64,000 nt of DNA. It comes from Syntrophaceae bacterium UBA2210 (GTDB lineage Bacteria > Desulfobacterota > Syntrophia > Syntrophales > UBA2210). The notes under the pieces were generated by a model, which made no database searches, was not told the DNA's origin, and saw only the letters and a list, made by a program, of their open reading frames with translations. A program made the position numbers and the translations under genes. Positions 52,625 to 62,999 of the stretch are shown piece after piece. Location of the stretch: NCBI GenBank assembly GCA_002327865.1, contig DCUQ01000010.1:117020-181019 (forward strand), given 5' to 3'. Numbering within the stretch: the stretch's first letter is position 1; the number at the start of each line of letters is the position of its first letter.

Positions 52625-52885
52625 TTATTCAGGAATGACCTTGAACATCTCATCTCCGGGACGAACACGATCTGAAACCTTAATACCTATATAATCGCCC
52701 GGTACCGCTTTTTCTATCTGTTTGTTGTCGATTTCCATTGAATCAATTTTATCTTCAAAATCCGTGGTATGGCCGGTAAATTTGACCGTATCACCTACCG
52801 CCAATTCTCCTGATGTAATCTTGACTGCCGCGACACTGGGCTTCGCAAAGAACTTCATTACTTCACCGATTTTCTCTTCTGCCAT
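52625..52885 (-). CDS. Translation elongation factor-like protein (EF-Tu domain-2-like, 86 aa)
   Basis: A small stand-alone beta-barrel protein. IGEVMKFFAKPSVAAVKITSG and LAVGDTVKFTGHTTDFED and VKVSDRVRPGD-like sequence (IKVSDRVRPGDEMF) resemble domain 2 of EF-Tu and IF2, but no GTPase domain is attached. Proteins of this type occur in anaerobic bacteria and archaea with no proven role. A strong extended -10 promoter precedes it and terminators lie on both sides, so it is its own transcription unit next to the alpha operon. GGAGG precedes ATG 52885. Confidence 0.75.
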   Translation of the reverse strand: MAEEKIGEVMKFFAKPSVAAVKITSGELAVGDTVKFTGHTTDFEDKIDSMEIDNKQIEKAVPGDYIGIKVSDRVRPGDEMFKVIPE

Positions 52886-52951
52886 GATCTATAACCTCCT
52901 TTTTATCTTTAAAACCCGCATAAAAAGACTTTTGTAAAAAAGTGAAAGAAT

Positions 52952-52979
52952 ATTATACCTCTATCCCGGAAAAATCAAG
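52952..52979 (-). promoter_or_regulatory. Promoter of the mini elongation-factor-like gene
   Basis: On the minus strand a perfect TATAAT (52952-52957). The -35 is TTGATT or CTTGAT at 52973-52979, 15-16 bases upstream. Confidence 0.65.
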
Positions 52980-52982
52980 TAA

Positions 52983-53011
52983 TAAAAAAGGGGCAGGATT
53001 TCCCGCCCCTT
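52983..53011 (-). terminator. Terminator of the ribosomal superoperon after rplQ
   Basis: On the minus strand AGGGGCGGGA, loop AA, TCCTGCCCCT with one G-T pair, then TTTTTATT. Confidence 0.9.
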
Positions 53012-53034
53012 CAAATTCAGAGTATACCGCGCCG

Positions 53035-53433
53035 TTATTTGGCAGCTTTTTTCTTTTTTGTGCTCTTTTTCTTCTCTTCTGCCGGCATTAATTCTATCAT
53101 GGAAAGGAGCGCATCGTCTCCCTCTCTGTTACCAACTTTTACCACCCTTGTATACCCGCCGGCTCTTTCAGCGTATCGAGGTGACAACTCCTCAAAAACT
53201 TTCGCGGTAACCCGGTCGTTTCTTATAAAAGACAGTGCCTGCCTTCGCGCATGAAGAGTCCCCCGTTTACCCAGAGTTATCATCTTGTCGGCAACTCCCC
53301 TCAATTCTTTGGCTTTCGCATCGGTTGTGGTGATCTTCTCATGCTCCAGAAGAGATGTTACCAGATTCCTCATCATGGCCTTTCTGTGACTTGATGTTCT
53401 GCCTAGTTTTCTCCCGGCTTTTCTATGGCGCAT
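53035..53433 (-). CDS. rplQ: 50S ribosomal protein L17
   Basis: A 132-residue large-subunit protein, last gene of the alpha operon. It opens [20 protein letters not shown], the L17 signature, and has a long C-terminal lysine-rich tail ([11 protein letters not shown]). It lies 21 bases after rpoA and before a strong terminator. Confidence 0.98.
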   Translation of the reverse strand: MRHRKAGRKLGRTSSHRKAMMRNLVTSLLEHEKITTTDAKAKELRGVADKMITLGKRGTLHARRQALSFIRNDRVTAKVFEELSPRYAERAGGYTRVVKVGNREGDDALLSMIELMPAEEKKKSTKKKKAAK

Positions 53434-53454
53434 TATACATTACTCCTCTAAATA

Positions 53455-54453
53455 TTATTCTTCTGTAACATCATCCTCACCGGGAAGATGAAAATCCACT
53501 TTACTGCCGAGTGCAAGGCCCATCTCGTTAAGCATATCTTTGATCTCGTTCAAAGATTTCTTTCCGAAGTTCTTTGTCTTGAGCATTTCCATTTCCGTTT
53601 TTTGCACAAGGTCTCCTATATAACGAATGCCGGCATTCTTAAGACAGTTAGTCGACCTTACCGAAAGCTCAAGGTCTTCCACACTTTTAAACAGGTTTTC
53701 ATTTACATGATCTTCTTCCAAAGACTCTTTTGGTTCTTCAACTTCTTCCTGCTCATCAAAATTGATAAACACATTCATCTGTTCCTTTAAAACCTTTGCC
53801 GAATAGGCTACAGCGTCCTCTGGTAAAATGCTGCCGTCGGTCCAGACTTCAAGAACCAGCTTATCGTAATCTGTTATCTGACCTACTCGAGCGTTAGAAA
53901 CCGTATACGCAACCCGCTTAATAGGTGAGAATGTGGCATCAATGTTTATAGTCCCCTCAGGTTTCCAAGGATCCAGTTCCCGCTTTGCAGGAACATATCC
54001 TTTTCCCATCTCCGCAACAAGTTCGGCTTTGAATACCGCGTTATCAGAAAGAGTCGCTATGTAGTGATCGGGGTTGAGAATCTCAACCGTTTCGTCACCG
54101 ATAATATTTCCGGCCTTAACCGTTCCCTCCTCGGAAACGTTTATATGAAGCTCTCTCGGGCCATCTTCGTTCAATTTCAGCCGTACTCCCTTGATATTCA
54201 GTATTATATCGGTAACATCTTCTTTAACTCCGGGAATAGTAGAAAACTCATGAAGAACACCTTCAAATTTGACAGACGTTATAGCTGCACCAAAAATGGA
54301 AGAAAGAAGTACTCTCCTCAAGGCATTACCCAGCGTGATAGCAAACCCTTTTTCCAAAGGTTGGCATGTAAATTCACCGTAAAACGAAGTACGAGTTTTT
54401 TCATCAACTTCTATTCGTTTCGGTTTTATAAGGCTGCGCCAGTTTCTTTCCAT
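53455..54453 (-). CDS. rpoA: RNA polymerase alpha subunit
   Basis: A 332-residue subunit. The N-terminal assembly domain contains [21 protein letters not shown] and the C-terminal domain [20 protein letters not shown], followed by [12 protein letters not shown], which contacts UP elements and activators. An acidic linker (about residues 232-248) joins them. It lies between rpsD and rplQ as usual. Confidence 0.99.
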   Translation of the reverse strand: MERNWRSLIKPKRIEVDEKTRTSFYGEFTCQPLEKGFAITLGNALRRVLLSSIFGAAITSVKFEGVLHEFSTIPGVKEDVTDIILNIKGVRLKLNEDGPRELHINVSEEGTVKAGNIIGDETVEILNPDHYIATLSDNAVFKAELVAEMGKGYVPAKRELDPWKPEGTINIDATFSPIKRVAYTVSNARVGQITDYDKLVLEVWTDGSILPEDAVAYSAKVLKEQMNVFINFDEQEEVEEPKESLEEDHVNENLFKSVEDLELSVRSTNCLKNAGIRYIGDLVQKTEMEMLKTKNFGKKSLNEIKDMLNEMGLALGSKVDFHLPGEDDVTEE

Positions 54454-54483
54454 ATATTAATTCCTCATATAAAACTGCTTGGC

Positions 54484-55116
54484 TTACTTAGAATAAAATT
54501 CAACAACTAATTGCTCCTGGACCGGCATAGTTAACTCTTCCCGGCTGGGAAGCGCTTTTATGGTACCGGTGAAAGTATTTTTGTCCAGATCGAGCCAACC
54601 TGGCACACCTCTTCTTGCGACAGTTTCTACGGCATCAAGTATAGGACCAACTTTCCTGCTTTTTTCTTTGACCTGTATCTTGTCATTAATATTAACCAGA
54701 TATGAAGGGATATTAACCTTCTTATCGTTAACCAGGAAATGATTATGTTTTACAAGTTGTCTTGCCTCACCCCTGGAACTCGCAAACCCAAGCCTGTAAA
54801 CCATGTTATCCAGCCTTCTCTCCAGCAACAGCAGCAGGTTTGTACCTGTTACACCTTTTTGCCTTTCAGCCTTTTCGAAATAACCTCTAAATGACTTTTC
54901 CAAAAGGCCAAATGACCGTTTCAATTTCTGCTTCTCTCTCAACTGGGTGCCATAATCGGATGCTTTTCGCCTGAACTTAATCTGTCCGTGTTCTCCAGGC
55001 ACATAACTTCTTCGCTCAAAGGAACACTTATCACCATAGCACCTGTCTCCTTTAAGAAACAGCTTGACACCCTCCGTGCGACACAACCTGCATAAAGATC
55101 CTCTATATCTTGCCAA
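54484..55116 (-). CDS. rpsD: 30S ribosomal protein S4
   Basis: A 210-residue primary-assembly protein of the small subunit. Four Cys near the N-terminus (CRLC and CYGDKC) mark the zinc-binding C+ form. The S4 RNA-binding domain carries [20 protein letters not shown]. In other bacteria S4 represses its own operon; a leader structure is not obvious here. Confidence 0.98.
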   Translation of the reverse strand: MARYRGSLCRLCRTEGVKLFLKGDRCYGDKCSFERRSYVPGEHGQIKFRRKASDYGTQLREKQKLKRSFGLLEKSFRGYFEKAERQKGVTGTNLLLLLERRLDNMVYRLGFASSRGEARQLVKHNHFLVNDKKVNIPSYLVNINDKIQVKEKSRKVGPILDAVETVARRGVPGWLDLDKNTFTGTIKALPSREELTMPVQEQLVVEFYSK

Positions 55117-55183
55117 AATATTCCTCCACTAACATATAATTCGATAAAGATAATTCATCACACTACAAAAAGAATGATAAAAC

Positions 55184-55576
55184 CTAAACTCTCCTTCTCT
55201 TAGGCGGACGACAACCGTTATGCGGAATCGGCGTCACGTCTTTGATAATACTTATATTCAACCCGGCTGCCTGCAAAGCTCTAAGTGCTGATTCTCTTCC
55301 TGAACCGGGACCTTTTATATAAACTTGAACGCTTCTAAGCCCGTGAACTTTTGCCTTTTTAACAGCGTCCGTAGCTGTTAGCTGAGCGGCAAAGGGGGTA
55401 CTTTTTCTGGATCCCTTGAACCCCTGCCCGCCGCTGGAAGACCAGGAAATAACATTTCCGCTCAAATCCGTGATGGTCACTATCGTATTATTAAAGGTTG
55501 ACTGAATATGAGCAATCCCCTCAGAGATATTCTTCTTTTCTTTTTTCTTTACGTTTCTATTTACTGGTCGAGCCAT
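55184..55576 (-). CDS. rpsK: 30S ribosomal protein S11
   Basis: A 130-residue small-subunit platform protein. Family segments are [20 protein letters not shown] and [18 protein letters not shown], and the C-terminal [11 protein letters not shown] is conserved. It lies between rpsM and rpsD. Confidence 0.99.
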   Translation of the reverse strand: MARPVNRNVKKKEKKNISEGIAHIQSTFNNTIVTITDLSGNVISWSSSGGQGFKGSRKSTPFAAQLTATDAVKKAKVHGLRSVQVYIKGPGSGRESALRALQAAGLNISIIKDVTPIPHNGCRPPKRRRV

Positions 55577-55618
55577 TTCCCCTCCAAGAATAAAACCCGT
55601 CTCATGACAGATCGTATA

Positions 55619-55990
55619 TTATTTCTTTCTCTTGCCGCCCACAGCTCTTTTCGGGCCTTTTCTTGTTCTTGCATTTGTGGATGTTCTCTGGCCTCTTACC
55701 GGAAGTCCCTTCCTGTGTCGCAATCCCCTGTAAGCACCTATATCCATAAGACGCTTTATGGACATGGCAACATCCCGTTTGAGATCCCCTTCGATCTTGT
55801 AATTCTTGTCTATAATATCCCTTATAGCAGTCACCTGTTCATCGAGCAGGTTATCTGTTTTCATATTAAGGTCAATTCCGGCCCCTTCAAGGATCTCACG
55901 AGACCTAGATTTTCCTATACCGTATATATACGTTAGGGCTATTTCCATTCTCTTGTTCTTGGGTAAATCGACTCCTGCGATTCTTGCCAC
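55619..55990 (-). CDS. rpsM: 30S ribosomal protein S13
   Basis: A 123-residue head protein of the small subunit. It begins [20 protein letters not shown] and ends in a basic tail with [14 protein letters not shown] that reaches the tRNA. It follows rpmJ. Confidence 0.99.
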   Translation of the reverse strand: MARIAGVDLPKNKRMEIALTYIYGIGKSRSREILEGAGIDLNMKTDNLLDEQVTAIRDIIDKNYKIEGDLKRDVAMSIKRLMDIGAYRGLRHRKGLPVRGQRTSTNARTRKGPKRAVGGKRKK

Positions 55991-56008
55991 CTTGCAACCT
56001 CCCGATGT

Positions 56009-56122
56009 TTATCCCTGACGCTGTTTATGTTTAGGGTTTTCACATATGACCCTTACAATACCACGTCTTTTTATAATTTTACACTTATCACATATCTTCT
56101 TAACAGACGCTCTTACCTTCAC
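56009..56122 (-). CDS. rpmJ: 50S ribosomal protein L36
   Basis: A 37-residue protein, too short for most gene callers. On the minus strand GTG 56122 starts [20 protein letters not shown] and the frame ends KHKQRQG at 56009. The three Cys and one His (CDKC, C, H) of the zinc-binding C+ form are present. It sits in its usual place between infA and rpsM. GTG start with GGAG upstream. Confidence 0.96.
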   Translation of the reverse strand: MKVRASVKKICDKCKIIKRRGIVRVICENPKHKQRQG

Positions 56123-56145
56123 GGCTCTTTCACTCCATTTCTATC

Positions 56146-56364
56146 TCATTTCGACCGGTATGTAATTCTCCCCCGAGTCAGATCATAAGGCGATAGTTCT
56201 ATTGTTACCTTGTCTCCCGGTAATATCTTGATAAAATGCATCCTCATTTTACCCGAAATATGAGCCAGGACACGATGACCGTTTTCCAGTTCAACGCGAA
56301 ACATTGCATTTGGCAATGGTTCCAGCACCGTACCTTCAACAACTATCGCTTCTTCTTTAGACAT
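56146..56364 (-). CDS. infA: Translation initiation factor IF-1
   Basis: A 72-residue OB-fold protein that binds the ribosomal A site during initiation. Family sequence [20 protein letters not shown] and [17 protein letters not shown] is intact. It lies between map and rpmJ. Confidence 0.99.
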   Translation of the reverse strand: MSKEEAIVVEGTVLEPLPNAMFRVELENGHRVLAHISGKMRMHFIKILPGDKVTIELSPYDLTRGRITYRSK

Positions 56365-56390
56365 TTGATCATCACTCCGCCTTATACTGC

Positions 56391-57140
56391 TTATGCCCTG
56401 CTGCTTAATATCACAGGCCCGTCTTCAGTGACGGCTATTGTATGTTCAAAGTGGGCTGACAGGCTGCCATCATCCGTTTCGACTGTCCATCCGTCAGGTT
56501 TTATCTTTACCGGGTAAGCCCCCTCGTTAACCATCGGCTCTATGGCTATTACCATGCCTGTTCTCATCTCGACACCCCGATCACTCATCCCGAAGTTTGG
56601 AACAGGAGGATCTTCATGAAGATTTTTCCCTATACCATGACCGACGTAATCCCGTACCACCGAAAATCCGGCATCTTCCACACAACTCTGCACCGCAAAC
56701 GATATATCGCCTATCCTTTTACCCGCTATCGCCGCCTCGATCCCTTTATAAAGGGATCGCTCCGTAACCTCCATCAACCTGGCAGCTGAAGCGGAAACTT
56801 CGTTCACAGCAACGGTTATAGCAGAATCTCCATAGTATCCATTGTAATGAACTCCGTAATCGAGGCCTACAATATCACCTTCTTCCAAAACTCTGGATGA
56901 AGGGAAACCGTGTACCACCTCTGAATTTACGGACGTACAAAGCGCGAATGGGAAACCCCTGTATCCCTTGAAAGCGGGCCTAGCGCACATTTTTTCTGTA
57001 ACCGTTTCGGCGTAATTATTCAACGCTAATGTTGTTACACCAGGCCTTACCATATACTCAAGACCCGCAAGTACTTCAGCGACAATCGCATTGCTTTCTC
57101 CCATTTTTTTTATCTCTTCGGGAGATTTCAGGATGATCAT
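56391..57140 (-). CDS. map: Methionine aminopeptidase, type I
   Basis: A 249-residue dinuclear metallopeptidase removing the initiator Met. Ligand contexts are [19 protein letters not shown] (two Asp), [12 protein letters not shown] (His) and AIEPMVNEG and [12 protein letters not shown] (Glu). It follows secY directly; adk, often found between them, is absent here. Confidence 0.98.
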   Translation of the reverse strand: MIILKSPEEIKKMGESNAIVAEVLAGLEYMVRPGVTTLALNNYAETVTEKMCARPAFKGYRGFPFALCTSVNSEVVHGFPSSRVLEEGDIVGLDYGVHYNGYYGDSAITVAVNEVSASAARLMEVTERSLYKGIEAAIAGKRIGDISFAVQSCVEDAGFSVVRDYVGHGIGKNLHEDPPVPNFGMSDRGVEMRTGMVIAIEPMVNEGAYPVKIKPDGWTVETDDGSLSAHFEHTIAVTEDGPVILSSRA

Positions 57141-57171
57141 CCGGTTAATTGCCTCGCAAGAGAAGGAACTA

Positions 57172-58479
57172 TCAACGTCTTCTGCCTATCTTCCCCTTCT
57201 TCATAAATCCTTCGTACTGTCTTGTAAGCATATGGGTCTCTATCTGTCCGGCAGTGTCGAGGGCAACCCCGACAACAATCAAAAGCGCCGTACCTCCAAA
57301 ATAAAAAGGAACATTAAACTTACTGATCAGGACACTCGGAAGAACACAAACAGCTGATACATATATGGCACCACTGAAAGTAAGTTTTGTCAAAACACTA
57401 TCTATATACTCGGCGGTTTTTTTGCCCGGCCTTATACCCGGCACATATCCGCCATATTTCTTCATATTCTCAGCAACATCCGATGGATTGAATGTGACAG
57501 CCGTATAAAAATAGCAAAAGAACACAATAAGTGCGACATAAGACAGTTCATATACCAGTTTTCCGGGCATCAGGAATCCCGCTATCAGGTTCATCCACGG
57601 ATGAGGGATAAAATTAGCTATAGTCGCTGGAAACATGATAATGGATGAAGCAAAAATCGGCGGGATAACACCCGCAGTATTTACCTTGAGCGGCAGATGG
57701 GTCGTTTGACCGCCATACATCTTCCTTCCTACAACCCTCTTTGCATACTGTACAGGAATTCGTCTCTGCGCACTTTCGACAAATACTATCAAGCCGACAA
57801 CGGCAATCATCGTTACCAGCAAAATCACGACAAAGAATATTCCCATCTCACCGGTTGATAGCAGACGAAATGTATTCGCAATGGCAGCTGGTCCTCTGCA
57901 TACTATACCTGCAAAGATAATCAGAGATATACCGTTACCGATTCCCTTTTCGGTAATCGTTTCTCCCAGCCACATGATAAAGGCCGTACCTGCTGTCAAG
58001 GTAATAACCGTCATCAGGCGAAAAGCCCATCCCGGTGCTATGACAACGGACAAACCGGAAGGACCTGCCATGTTTTCAAGACCGACCGCGATGCCAAATC
58101 CCTGTATAATACTTAAAATAACCGTTCCATACCTGGTATACTGAGTTATTTTTCTTCTCCCGGCTTCCCCCTCTTTAGACAACTTTTCAAGATGAGGAAC
58201 GGCAACGGTCAGCAACTGAAGTATAATAGAGGCACTGATATAGGGCATGATTCCCAGCGCAAACACGGATAGATTGCTCAGTGCGCCTCCCGCAAACATG
58301 TCAAATAGTCCGAGAAGAGAATTCTGCGCCTGTGCAAAGAAGGCGGCAAGAGCCTGCGTGTCTATACCGGGCGTCGGCACATGCGCGCCTATCCTGTATA
58401 CCGCAAGGAGAAGAAAGGTAAACAGTATCTTCTTTTGCAGCTCCGGGATCTTTGTTATGTTTTTAAAGCCACCTATCAT
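57172..58479 (-). CDS. secY: Protein translocase subunit SecY
   Basis: A 435-residue ten-helix channel of the Sec translocon. Conserved parts are [22 protein letters not shown] at the N-terminus, the plug-region sequence, [20 protein letters not shown] in the fourth cytoplasmic loop, and [16 protein letters not shown]. The start overlaps the rplO stop by 4 bases, so it is translationally coupled. Confidence 0.99.
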   Translation of the reverse strand: MIGGFKNITKIPELQKKILFTFLLLAVYRIGAHVPTPGIDTQALAAFFAQAQNSLLGLFDMFAGGALSNLSVFALGIMPYISASIILQLLTVAVPHLEKLSKEGEAGRRKITQYTRYGTVILSIIQGFGIAVGLENMAGPSGLSVVIAPGWAFRLMTVITLTAGTAFIMWLGETITEKGIGNGISLIIFAGIVCRGPAAIANTFRLLSTGEMGIFFVVILLVTMIAVVGLIVFVESAQRRIPVQYAKRVVGRKMYGGQTTHLPLKVNTAGVIPPIFASSIIMFPATIANFIPHPWMNLIAGFLMPGKLVYELSYVALIVFFCYFYTAVTFNPSDVAENMKKYGGYVPGIRPGKKTAEYIDSVLTKLTFSGAIYVSAVCVLPSVLISKFNVPFYFGGTALLIVVGVALDTAGQIETHMLTRQYEGFMKKGKIGRRR

Positions 58480-58919
58480 GAAACAAACTCTACCATACCG
58501 CCCGAAGCTTCTATTTTCTGTCGAGCACTCGCGCTTAACTTGTTCACTCTAACCGTTAAAGGATAATCTATTTTTCCTTTACCAAGGATCTTTATCTCAT
58601 CACCAACGCTTTTAACAATACCTTTCTTCAGCAAAGAATCCGCATCTACAACCGAATCCTTCGGGAAGAGATTCAACTGGGCTACATTGACAATAACAAC
58701 GTTTTTTCCAAACCTGTTATAAAACCCTCTTTTGGGCAACCTTCTCGTCAAGGGCATTTGTCCTCCTTCAAATCCCGGCCCGACACCACCGCCCGAACGA
58801 GCGTTCTGGCCTTTTGAACCTCTGCAGGATGTTCCTCCATGACCTGAGCCATCGCCACGCCCTACACGTTTCCTTGACTTAGTTGACCCTTTTGCCGGTT
58901 TCAATTCGTTCAACTTCAT
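58476..58919 (-). CDS. rplO: 50S ribosomal protein L15
   Basis: A 147-residue large-subunit protein. The Gly-rich [18 protein letters not shown] and [15 protein letters not shown] are diagnostic. It overlaps rpmD upstream and secY downstream by 4 bases each. Confidence 0.99.
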   Translation of the reverse strand: MKLNELKPAKGSTKSRKRVGRGDGSGHGGTSCRGSKGQNARSGGGVGPGFEGGQMPLTRRLPKRGFYNRFGKNVVIVNVAQLNLFPKDSVVDADSLLKKGIVKSVGDEIKILGKGKIDYPLTVRVNKLSASARQKIEASGGMVEFVS

Positions 58920-59107
58920 ATATCCATCTCACATTCTTCAACGGAAACCATGTGTGAAACTTTGTTGATCATGCCTCTGATCCCCGGGGTATCCTCCAGA
59001 AAAACTGTTTTGTTTAACTTCCCCAGCCCCATTCCACGAAGCACTTTTCTCTGCTTCTCAGGTCTTCCTATGAAACTCTTGACAAGTTTGATTTTAAGCC
59101 GTTTCAA
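58916..59107 (-). CDS. rpmD: 50S ribosomal protein L30
   Basis: A 63-residue protein. The start is TTG 59107 with GAGGT seven bases upstream, giving [21 protein letters not shown] frame open to 59158 overlaps rpsE and is not used. The C-terminal [12 protein letters not shown] is extended relative to E. coli. Confidence 0.92.
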   Translation of the reverse strand: MKRLKIKLVKSFIGRPEKQRKVLRGMGLGKLNKTVFLEDTPGIRGMINKVSHMVSVEECEMDI

Positions 59108-59132
59108 AATCCATACCTCAATACATAATCTT

Positions 59133-59612
59133 TTAGATTTCAGCAATATCCTTACCACGCAAGGCAGCTATCTTGGCAGGACTTCTCAAGTTTTTCAGTC
59201 CATCCATTGTCGCCTTAACAATGTTATGAGGATTGTGTGAACCTAAACACTTAGTTAATATATTCTGAGCTCCTGCCACCTCCAGTATCGCCCTGACAGC
59301 CCCACCGGCTATAAGGCCTGTTCCTTTAGAAGCAGGTTTTAAGAGAACCTTTCCTGCCCCGTAATGCCCTATTACCTCATGGGGTATGGTTCCATCCTCG
59401 ATGGATACTTTGACAATGTTTCTTTTGGCCATCTCCATGCCTTTCCTGATCGCCTCAGGAACCTCATGAGCCTTTCCCAGTCCGACACCTACGGAACCGT
59501 TACCATCACCGACTGCCACGACGGCACTGAACCTGAATCTCCTACCGCCTTTTACTACCTTGGAAGTCCTATTAATCTTTATTACCTTGTCAAGCAGTTC
59601 GCTCTCTTCCAT
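59133..59612 (-). CDS. rpsE: 30S ribosomal protein S5
   Basis: A 159-residue protein of the decoding-site neck. [21 protein letters not shown] is the S5 RNA-binding signature and [18 protein letters not shown] lies in the C-terminal domain. Confidence 0.99.
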   Translation of the reverse strand: MEESELLDKVIKINRTSKVVKGGRRFRFSAVVAVGDGNGSVGVGLGKAHEVPEAIRKGMEMAKRNIVKVSIEDGTIPHEVIGHYGAGKVLLKPASKGTGLIAGGAVRAILEVAGAQNILTKCLGSHNPHNIVKATMDGLKNLRSPAKIAALRGKDIAEI

Positions 59613-59637
59613 ATTTCCCTTATCCAGATCAAAAAAT

Positions 59638-60006
59638 TTATAGTTTTACACCCATTTCCCGTATGCCTTCGGCGAGAGATTTAACTCTTCCGTGATAAAG
59701 AAATCTGCCCCTGTCAAATACAGCCTCTTGTATGTTTTTTGACAATAATTCCTTTGCCAGCAGTTTTCCTACCTCACGAGCCGTTTCAACTTTTTTCAGA
59801 CCTTCCGGTTTCCCTCTCAGTTCTTTGTTCAATGCCGATGCCTGTGCCAGTGTCTCACCTGTATCATCGGCTATTGCCTGAACATATATATATCTGGAAC
59901 TACGAAAGACCGAAAGGCGCGGTCGCAACTTCGTACCATAAAGTTTGCTTCTAACTCTTTTTTTGCGCCTCTCTCTTACCTTATCTATTTTCCTTGTCGA
60001 TGTCAC
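59638..60006 (-). CDS. rplR: 50S ribosomal protein L18
   Basis: A 122-residue 5S-rRNA-binding protein. GTG 60006 is the start, because GAGGA lies six bases upstream and it gives a normal L18 length; a longer frame to 60042 lacks a ribosome site. [18 protein letters not shown] and the final [15 protein letters not shown] fit the family. Confidence 0.96.
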   Translation of the reverse strand: MTSTRKIDKVRERRKKRVRSKLYGTKLRPRLSVFRSSRYIYVQAIADDTGETLAQASALNKELRGKPEGLKKVETAREVGKLLAKELLSKNIQEAVFDRGRFLYHGRVKSLAEGIREMGVKL

Positions 60007-60060
60007 AGCAATTCCTCTATACAATAGTTTTAACAGCCTCACATAAACCGATGATTCGAT

Positions 60061-60600
60061 TTACGTACCGGCAGATTTCCCTACCTTCTTTCTGACATAT
60101 TCACCCGCGTACCTGATCCCCTTGCCCTTATAAGGCTCAGGTTTTTTCAGATCCCGTATCTCTGACGCTACTCTGCCGACAAGCTCTTTATCTATACCGG
60201 AGACCACCACGTTAACCTGTTTGTCAACCCTTACTGTTATTCCCTCCAGTATCTTATACTTCACCGGATTGGAATATCCGATAAGTAAAACAAGGTTATC
60301 GCCTGCTATCTCCCCACGATATCCTACGCCGACTATCTCCAGAGATTTTTCGAATCCCTTACTTACACCAGTTATCATGTTGGCAACCAAGGTTCTCGCA
60401 AGACCATGTAGTGATCTTCCCTTGGTATCATCAGATCTTGTACCTATAAGAACTTCGTTTTCCTTTAAAACGATTTCAATCCCTTCAGGAATTTCTCTGG
60501 AAAGAGTGCCCTTGGGGCCTTCCGCTGTCACTAAAGAACCGTCCAGCTTGATTTTAATACCATCAGGAATCTCTATCGGTTTCTTGCCAATTCTCGACAT
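60061..60600 (-). CDS. rplF: 50S ribosomal protein L6
   Basis: A 179-residue protein near the sarcin-ricin loop. It begins MSRIGKKPIEIPDGIKI, and PEPYKGKGIRYAGEYVRKK is the C-terminal signature. Confidence 0.99.
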   Translation of the reverse strand: MSRIGKKPIEIPDGIKIKLDGSLVTAEGPKGTLSREIPEGIEIVLKENEVLIGTRSDDTKGRSLHGLARTLVANMITGVSKGFEKSLEIVGVGYRGEIAGDNLVLLIGYSNPVKYKILEGITVRVDKQVNVVVSGIDKELVGRVASEIRDLKKPEPYKGKGIRYAGEYVRKKVGKSAGT

Positions 60601-60636
60601 TAATAAATCTCCCGCCTTATTTTATCGGCCCACTTT

Positions 60637-61041
60637 TTACCATACGTTACAGAGAATCTCGCCGCCCACGTTCAGGGCTTTTGCCTGCTTATCGGTAATG
60701 ATACCCTTCGAGGTCGAAAGAATAGCGATACCGTATCCGTTCAAAACTTTGGGTATATCCCCGCTCCGGGAATATATTCTCCTGCCAGGCTTGCTTACTC
60801 GCTGTATATCTGTTATCACATTATCCTTTGCACTCGAATATTTTAAGTGTATCCGTAACATACCATACGACTTCTTATCGGTTTTTCTAACGTCGAAACC
60901 ACTTATATATCCCGCATCTTTTAAAACCTTCGCAAGACTCAAATTCACTCGTGACAGTAACACATCCGCATTTTTAAACTTCATGCGATTCGCGTTTCTG
61001 ATTCTCGTCAGCATATCGGCAACGGGATCGGTCATCCCCAT
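60637..61041 (-). CDS. rpsH: 30S ribosomal protein S8
   Basis: A 134-residue small-subunit protein. MTDPVADMLTRIRNANRM at the start and STSKGIITDKQAKALNVGGE at the end are diagnostic. ATG 61041 has GGAG at 8 bases. Confidence 0.99.
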   Translation of the reverse strand: MGMTDPVADMLTRIRNANRMKFKNADVLLSRVNLSLAKVLKDAGYISGFDVRKTDKKSYGMLRIHLKYSSAKDNVITDIQRVSKPGRRIYSRSGDIPKVLNGYGIAILSTSKGIITDKQAKALNVGGEILCNVW

Positions 61042-61053
61042 CTTGATTCTCCT

Positions 61054-61239
61054 TTACCAGCTCGATTTTATAACACCCGGGATTTCCCCGTTCAATGAAC
61101 GTTTTCTTAAACATATTCTACACATGTCAAACTTCCTGTAATACGCACGAGGCCTCCCGCATAACGGACAACGATTATACTCCCTGACGGGAAATTTCTT
61201 CTTAGCCTTAGCTTTTGCTATCAAGGATTTCTTAGCCAC
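61054..61239 (-). CDS. rpsN: 30S ribosomal protein S14, zinc-binding type Z
   Basis: A 61-residue S14 of the short zinc form: CPLC and CRIC provide the ligands. The sequence ends [14 protein letters not shown], as usual for type Z. Confidence 0.98.
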   Translation of the reverse strand: MAKKSLIAKAKAKKKFPVREYNRCPLCGRPRAYYRKFDMCRICLRKRSLNGEIPGVIKSSW

Positions 61240-61251
61240 ACTCTTTCTCCC

Positions 61252-61791
61252 CTAATTACGAAATGGAACACCCATTAATTTCAAAAGTTGCCTTGCCTCG
61301 TCGTCCGTCTCAGCCGTCGTGACAATGGTTATATTCAATCCCTTAACCTTTTCGATCTTGTCATAATCAACCTCAGGGAAAATATAATGTTCATTAATCC
61401 CCATGGAAAAATTTCCCCTGCCGTCAAACGATTTGGGAGAGATTCCTCTAAAGTCTCTGATCCTGGGGATAGCAATATTAACGAGCCTGTCAAAAAACTC
61501 ATACATCTTTTCCTGCCTCAGTGTAACCATACATCCTATCGACATGCCTTTGCGCAGTTTAAAGGTAGCGATCGATTTGCGCGCCTTGGTTATTACGGGC
61601 ATCTGACCCACAATCATGGCAAGTTCGGAAACGGCACTGTCCAGTATTTTTATGTTCTGAATCGCCTCGCCCAAACCCATATTAACGACAATCTTCTCAA
61701 GCTTGGGAACCTGCATGGGGTTTTTATATCCAAACTCCGTTATCAATACCGGCATTACTTCTTCTTTATAGTAGTCCTTTAATCTAGCCAT
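61252..61791 (-). CDS. rplE: 50S ribosomal protein L5
   Basis: A 179-residue 5S-rRNA-binding protein. [20 protein letters not shown] and [20 protein letters not shown] are characteristic. It is preceded by the extra small ORF rather than directly by rplX. Confidence 0.99.
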   Translation of the reverse strand: MARLKDYYKEEVMPVLITEFGYKNPMQVPKLEKIVVNMGLGEAIQNIKILDSAVSELAMIVGQMPVITKARKSIATFKLRKGMSIGCMVTLRQEKMYEFFDRLVNIAIPRIRDFRGISPKSFDGRGNFSMGINEHYIFPEVDYDKIEKVKGLNITIVTTAETDDEARQLLKLMGVPFRN

Positions 61792-61861
61792 TTGTCATCC
61801 ACACTCGTTAGTCCCGCACTATTTTTATTCATTTTATTTATTGTATCTTAAAGATATATCT

Positions 61862-62068
61862 TCAAGCGGAATCTTTTTTACTCAACAGATTATCTATCTC
61901 ACGGAACCGTGCCGCTGCTTTTTGCCATTCGGCACTCCCTCTAGAATTATCTATATCGCTTCCGCTTTCACATCCTCTTTTATCTATCTCAAGTATCCGT
62001 GCTACCAATTTCTCACGTTCGGCAAAAAGTGCATTCCTGTCTATGGTTTCCCCAGTTTTCTCATTCAC
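61862..62068 (-). CDS. Small unknown protein inside the spc operon (68 aa)
   Basis: I do not recognise this protein. GTG 62068 follows AAAGGAG at seven bases, a near-perfect ribosome site, and the product is MNEKTGETIDRN..., highly charged and probably all-helical (two amphipathic helices with a turn near GSDIDNSRGS). The single Cys is in RGCESG. A GTG at 62086 would add six residues and bury the ribosome site, so it is rejected. It lies between rplX (97 bases away) and rplE (70 bases away) on the coding strand, where other bacteria have no gene. It may be a ribosome-associated or regulatory protein; this is inference from location only. Confidence 0.7.
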   Translation of the reverse strand: MNEKTGETIDRNALFAEREKLVARILEIDKRGCESGSDIDNSRGSAEWQKAAARFREIDNLLSKKDSA

Positions 62069-62164
62069 TTTTATTCTCCTTTCCACGCTTTTTTGAAATT
62101 CGGTCTCACCTCTTCTTGATTCTTCGCTTTTTCAACTCCGACTACTTAAGTATTAGACCCCTAT

Positions 62165-62476
62165 TTATTCATCAAGCAATTCTTGACATTTTTTACAAAT
62201 ACGCACTTTTCGGCCATCTTCCAGCGTCTTATGTCCGACTCTTATTCCGGTATCGCATTTGTCACAGACAAGCATGACATTGGATATATGTAGGGATGCT
62301 TCCTTCTCCAATATTCCACCCTTACCGGCTGCGTTCGGTCGCTGGTGCTTTTTGATCAGATTGACTTTTTCGATTATAACCCGGTTCTTATCTTTGATAA
62401 TGGTTAGCACTTTACCGGTTTTTCCCTTCTCTCTGCCGGCAATTACCCGTACCATATCATCTTTCTTTATATGCAT
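62165..62476 (-). CDS. rplX: 50S ribosomal protein L24
   Basis: A 103-residue assembly-initiator protein. MHIKKDDMVRVIAGREKGKT contains the KOW motif and VCDKC/CKKC near the end could bind zinc. ATG 62476 has GGAG upstream; the longer frame to 62557 runs into the unusually long rplN-rplX gap and is not used. Confidence 0.96.
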   Translation of the reverse strand: MHIKKDDMVRVIAGREKGKTGKVLTIIKDKNRVIIEKVNLIKKHQRPNAAGKGGILEKEASLHISNVMLVCDKCDTGIRVGHKTLEDGRKVRICKKCQELLDE

Positions 62477-62603
62477 CGCTGCATCTCCAATACTCTTAAA
62501 CTCTTGCACAAGGTTTCTTTTGAAAAAATCCCAAAGGCCCCTTCGAACCTTATGCAAAAATTACGTTGTTATGAAATCCGACTCCGTAGACTTCAATGTG
62601 CTA

Positions 62604-62972
62604 TTATATCACCTCAGGGGCAAGGGAAACTATCTTCATAAACTGTTTTGCCCTCAACTCTCTGGCAACCGGTCCGAATATTCTCGTACCAAGCGGCTCC
62701 AGCTGATCACTTAAAAGGACAGCAGAATTATCATCAAACCTGAGATACGAGCCGTCCTTCCTGCCGATCTCTTTCTTCGTTCTAACAATAACAGCCTTCA
62801 GGACATCTCCCTTTTTTACCTTCGAGTTAGGAATCGCCTCTTTTACAGATACGACTATAACATCTCCGACCTGCGCGTATCTCCTTCTCGAACCACCAAG
62901 AACCTTTATACAACATACTTTTTTGGCTCCGGAATTATCCGCTACCTTCAAAAAGGTTTGCATCTGTATCAT
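62604..62972 (-). CDS. rplN: 50S ribosomal protein L14
   Basis: A 122-residue subunit-interface protein. [19 protein letters not shown], then [20 protein letters not shown] are the family ends. The following gap to rplX is 127 bases, longer than the other gaps in the operon. Confidence 0.99.
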   Translation of the reverse strand: MIQMQTFLKVADNSGAKKVCCIKVLGGSRRRYAQVGDVIVVSVKEAIPNSKVKKGDVLKAVIVRTKKEIGRKDGSYLRFDDNSAVLLSDQLEPLGTRIFGPVARELRAKQFMKIVSLAPEVI

Positions 62973-62999
62973 AACAAAAACCCCGCCGTCACAATCCGA

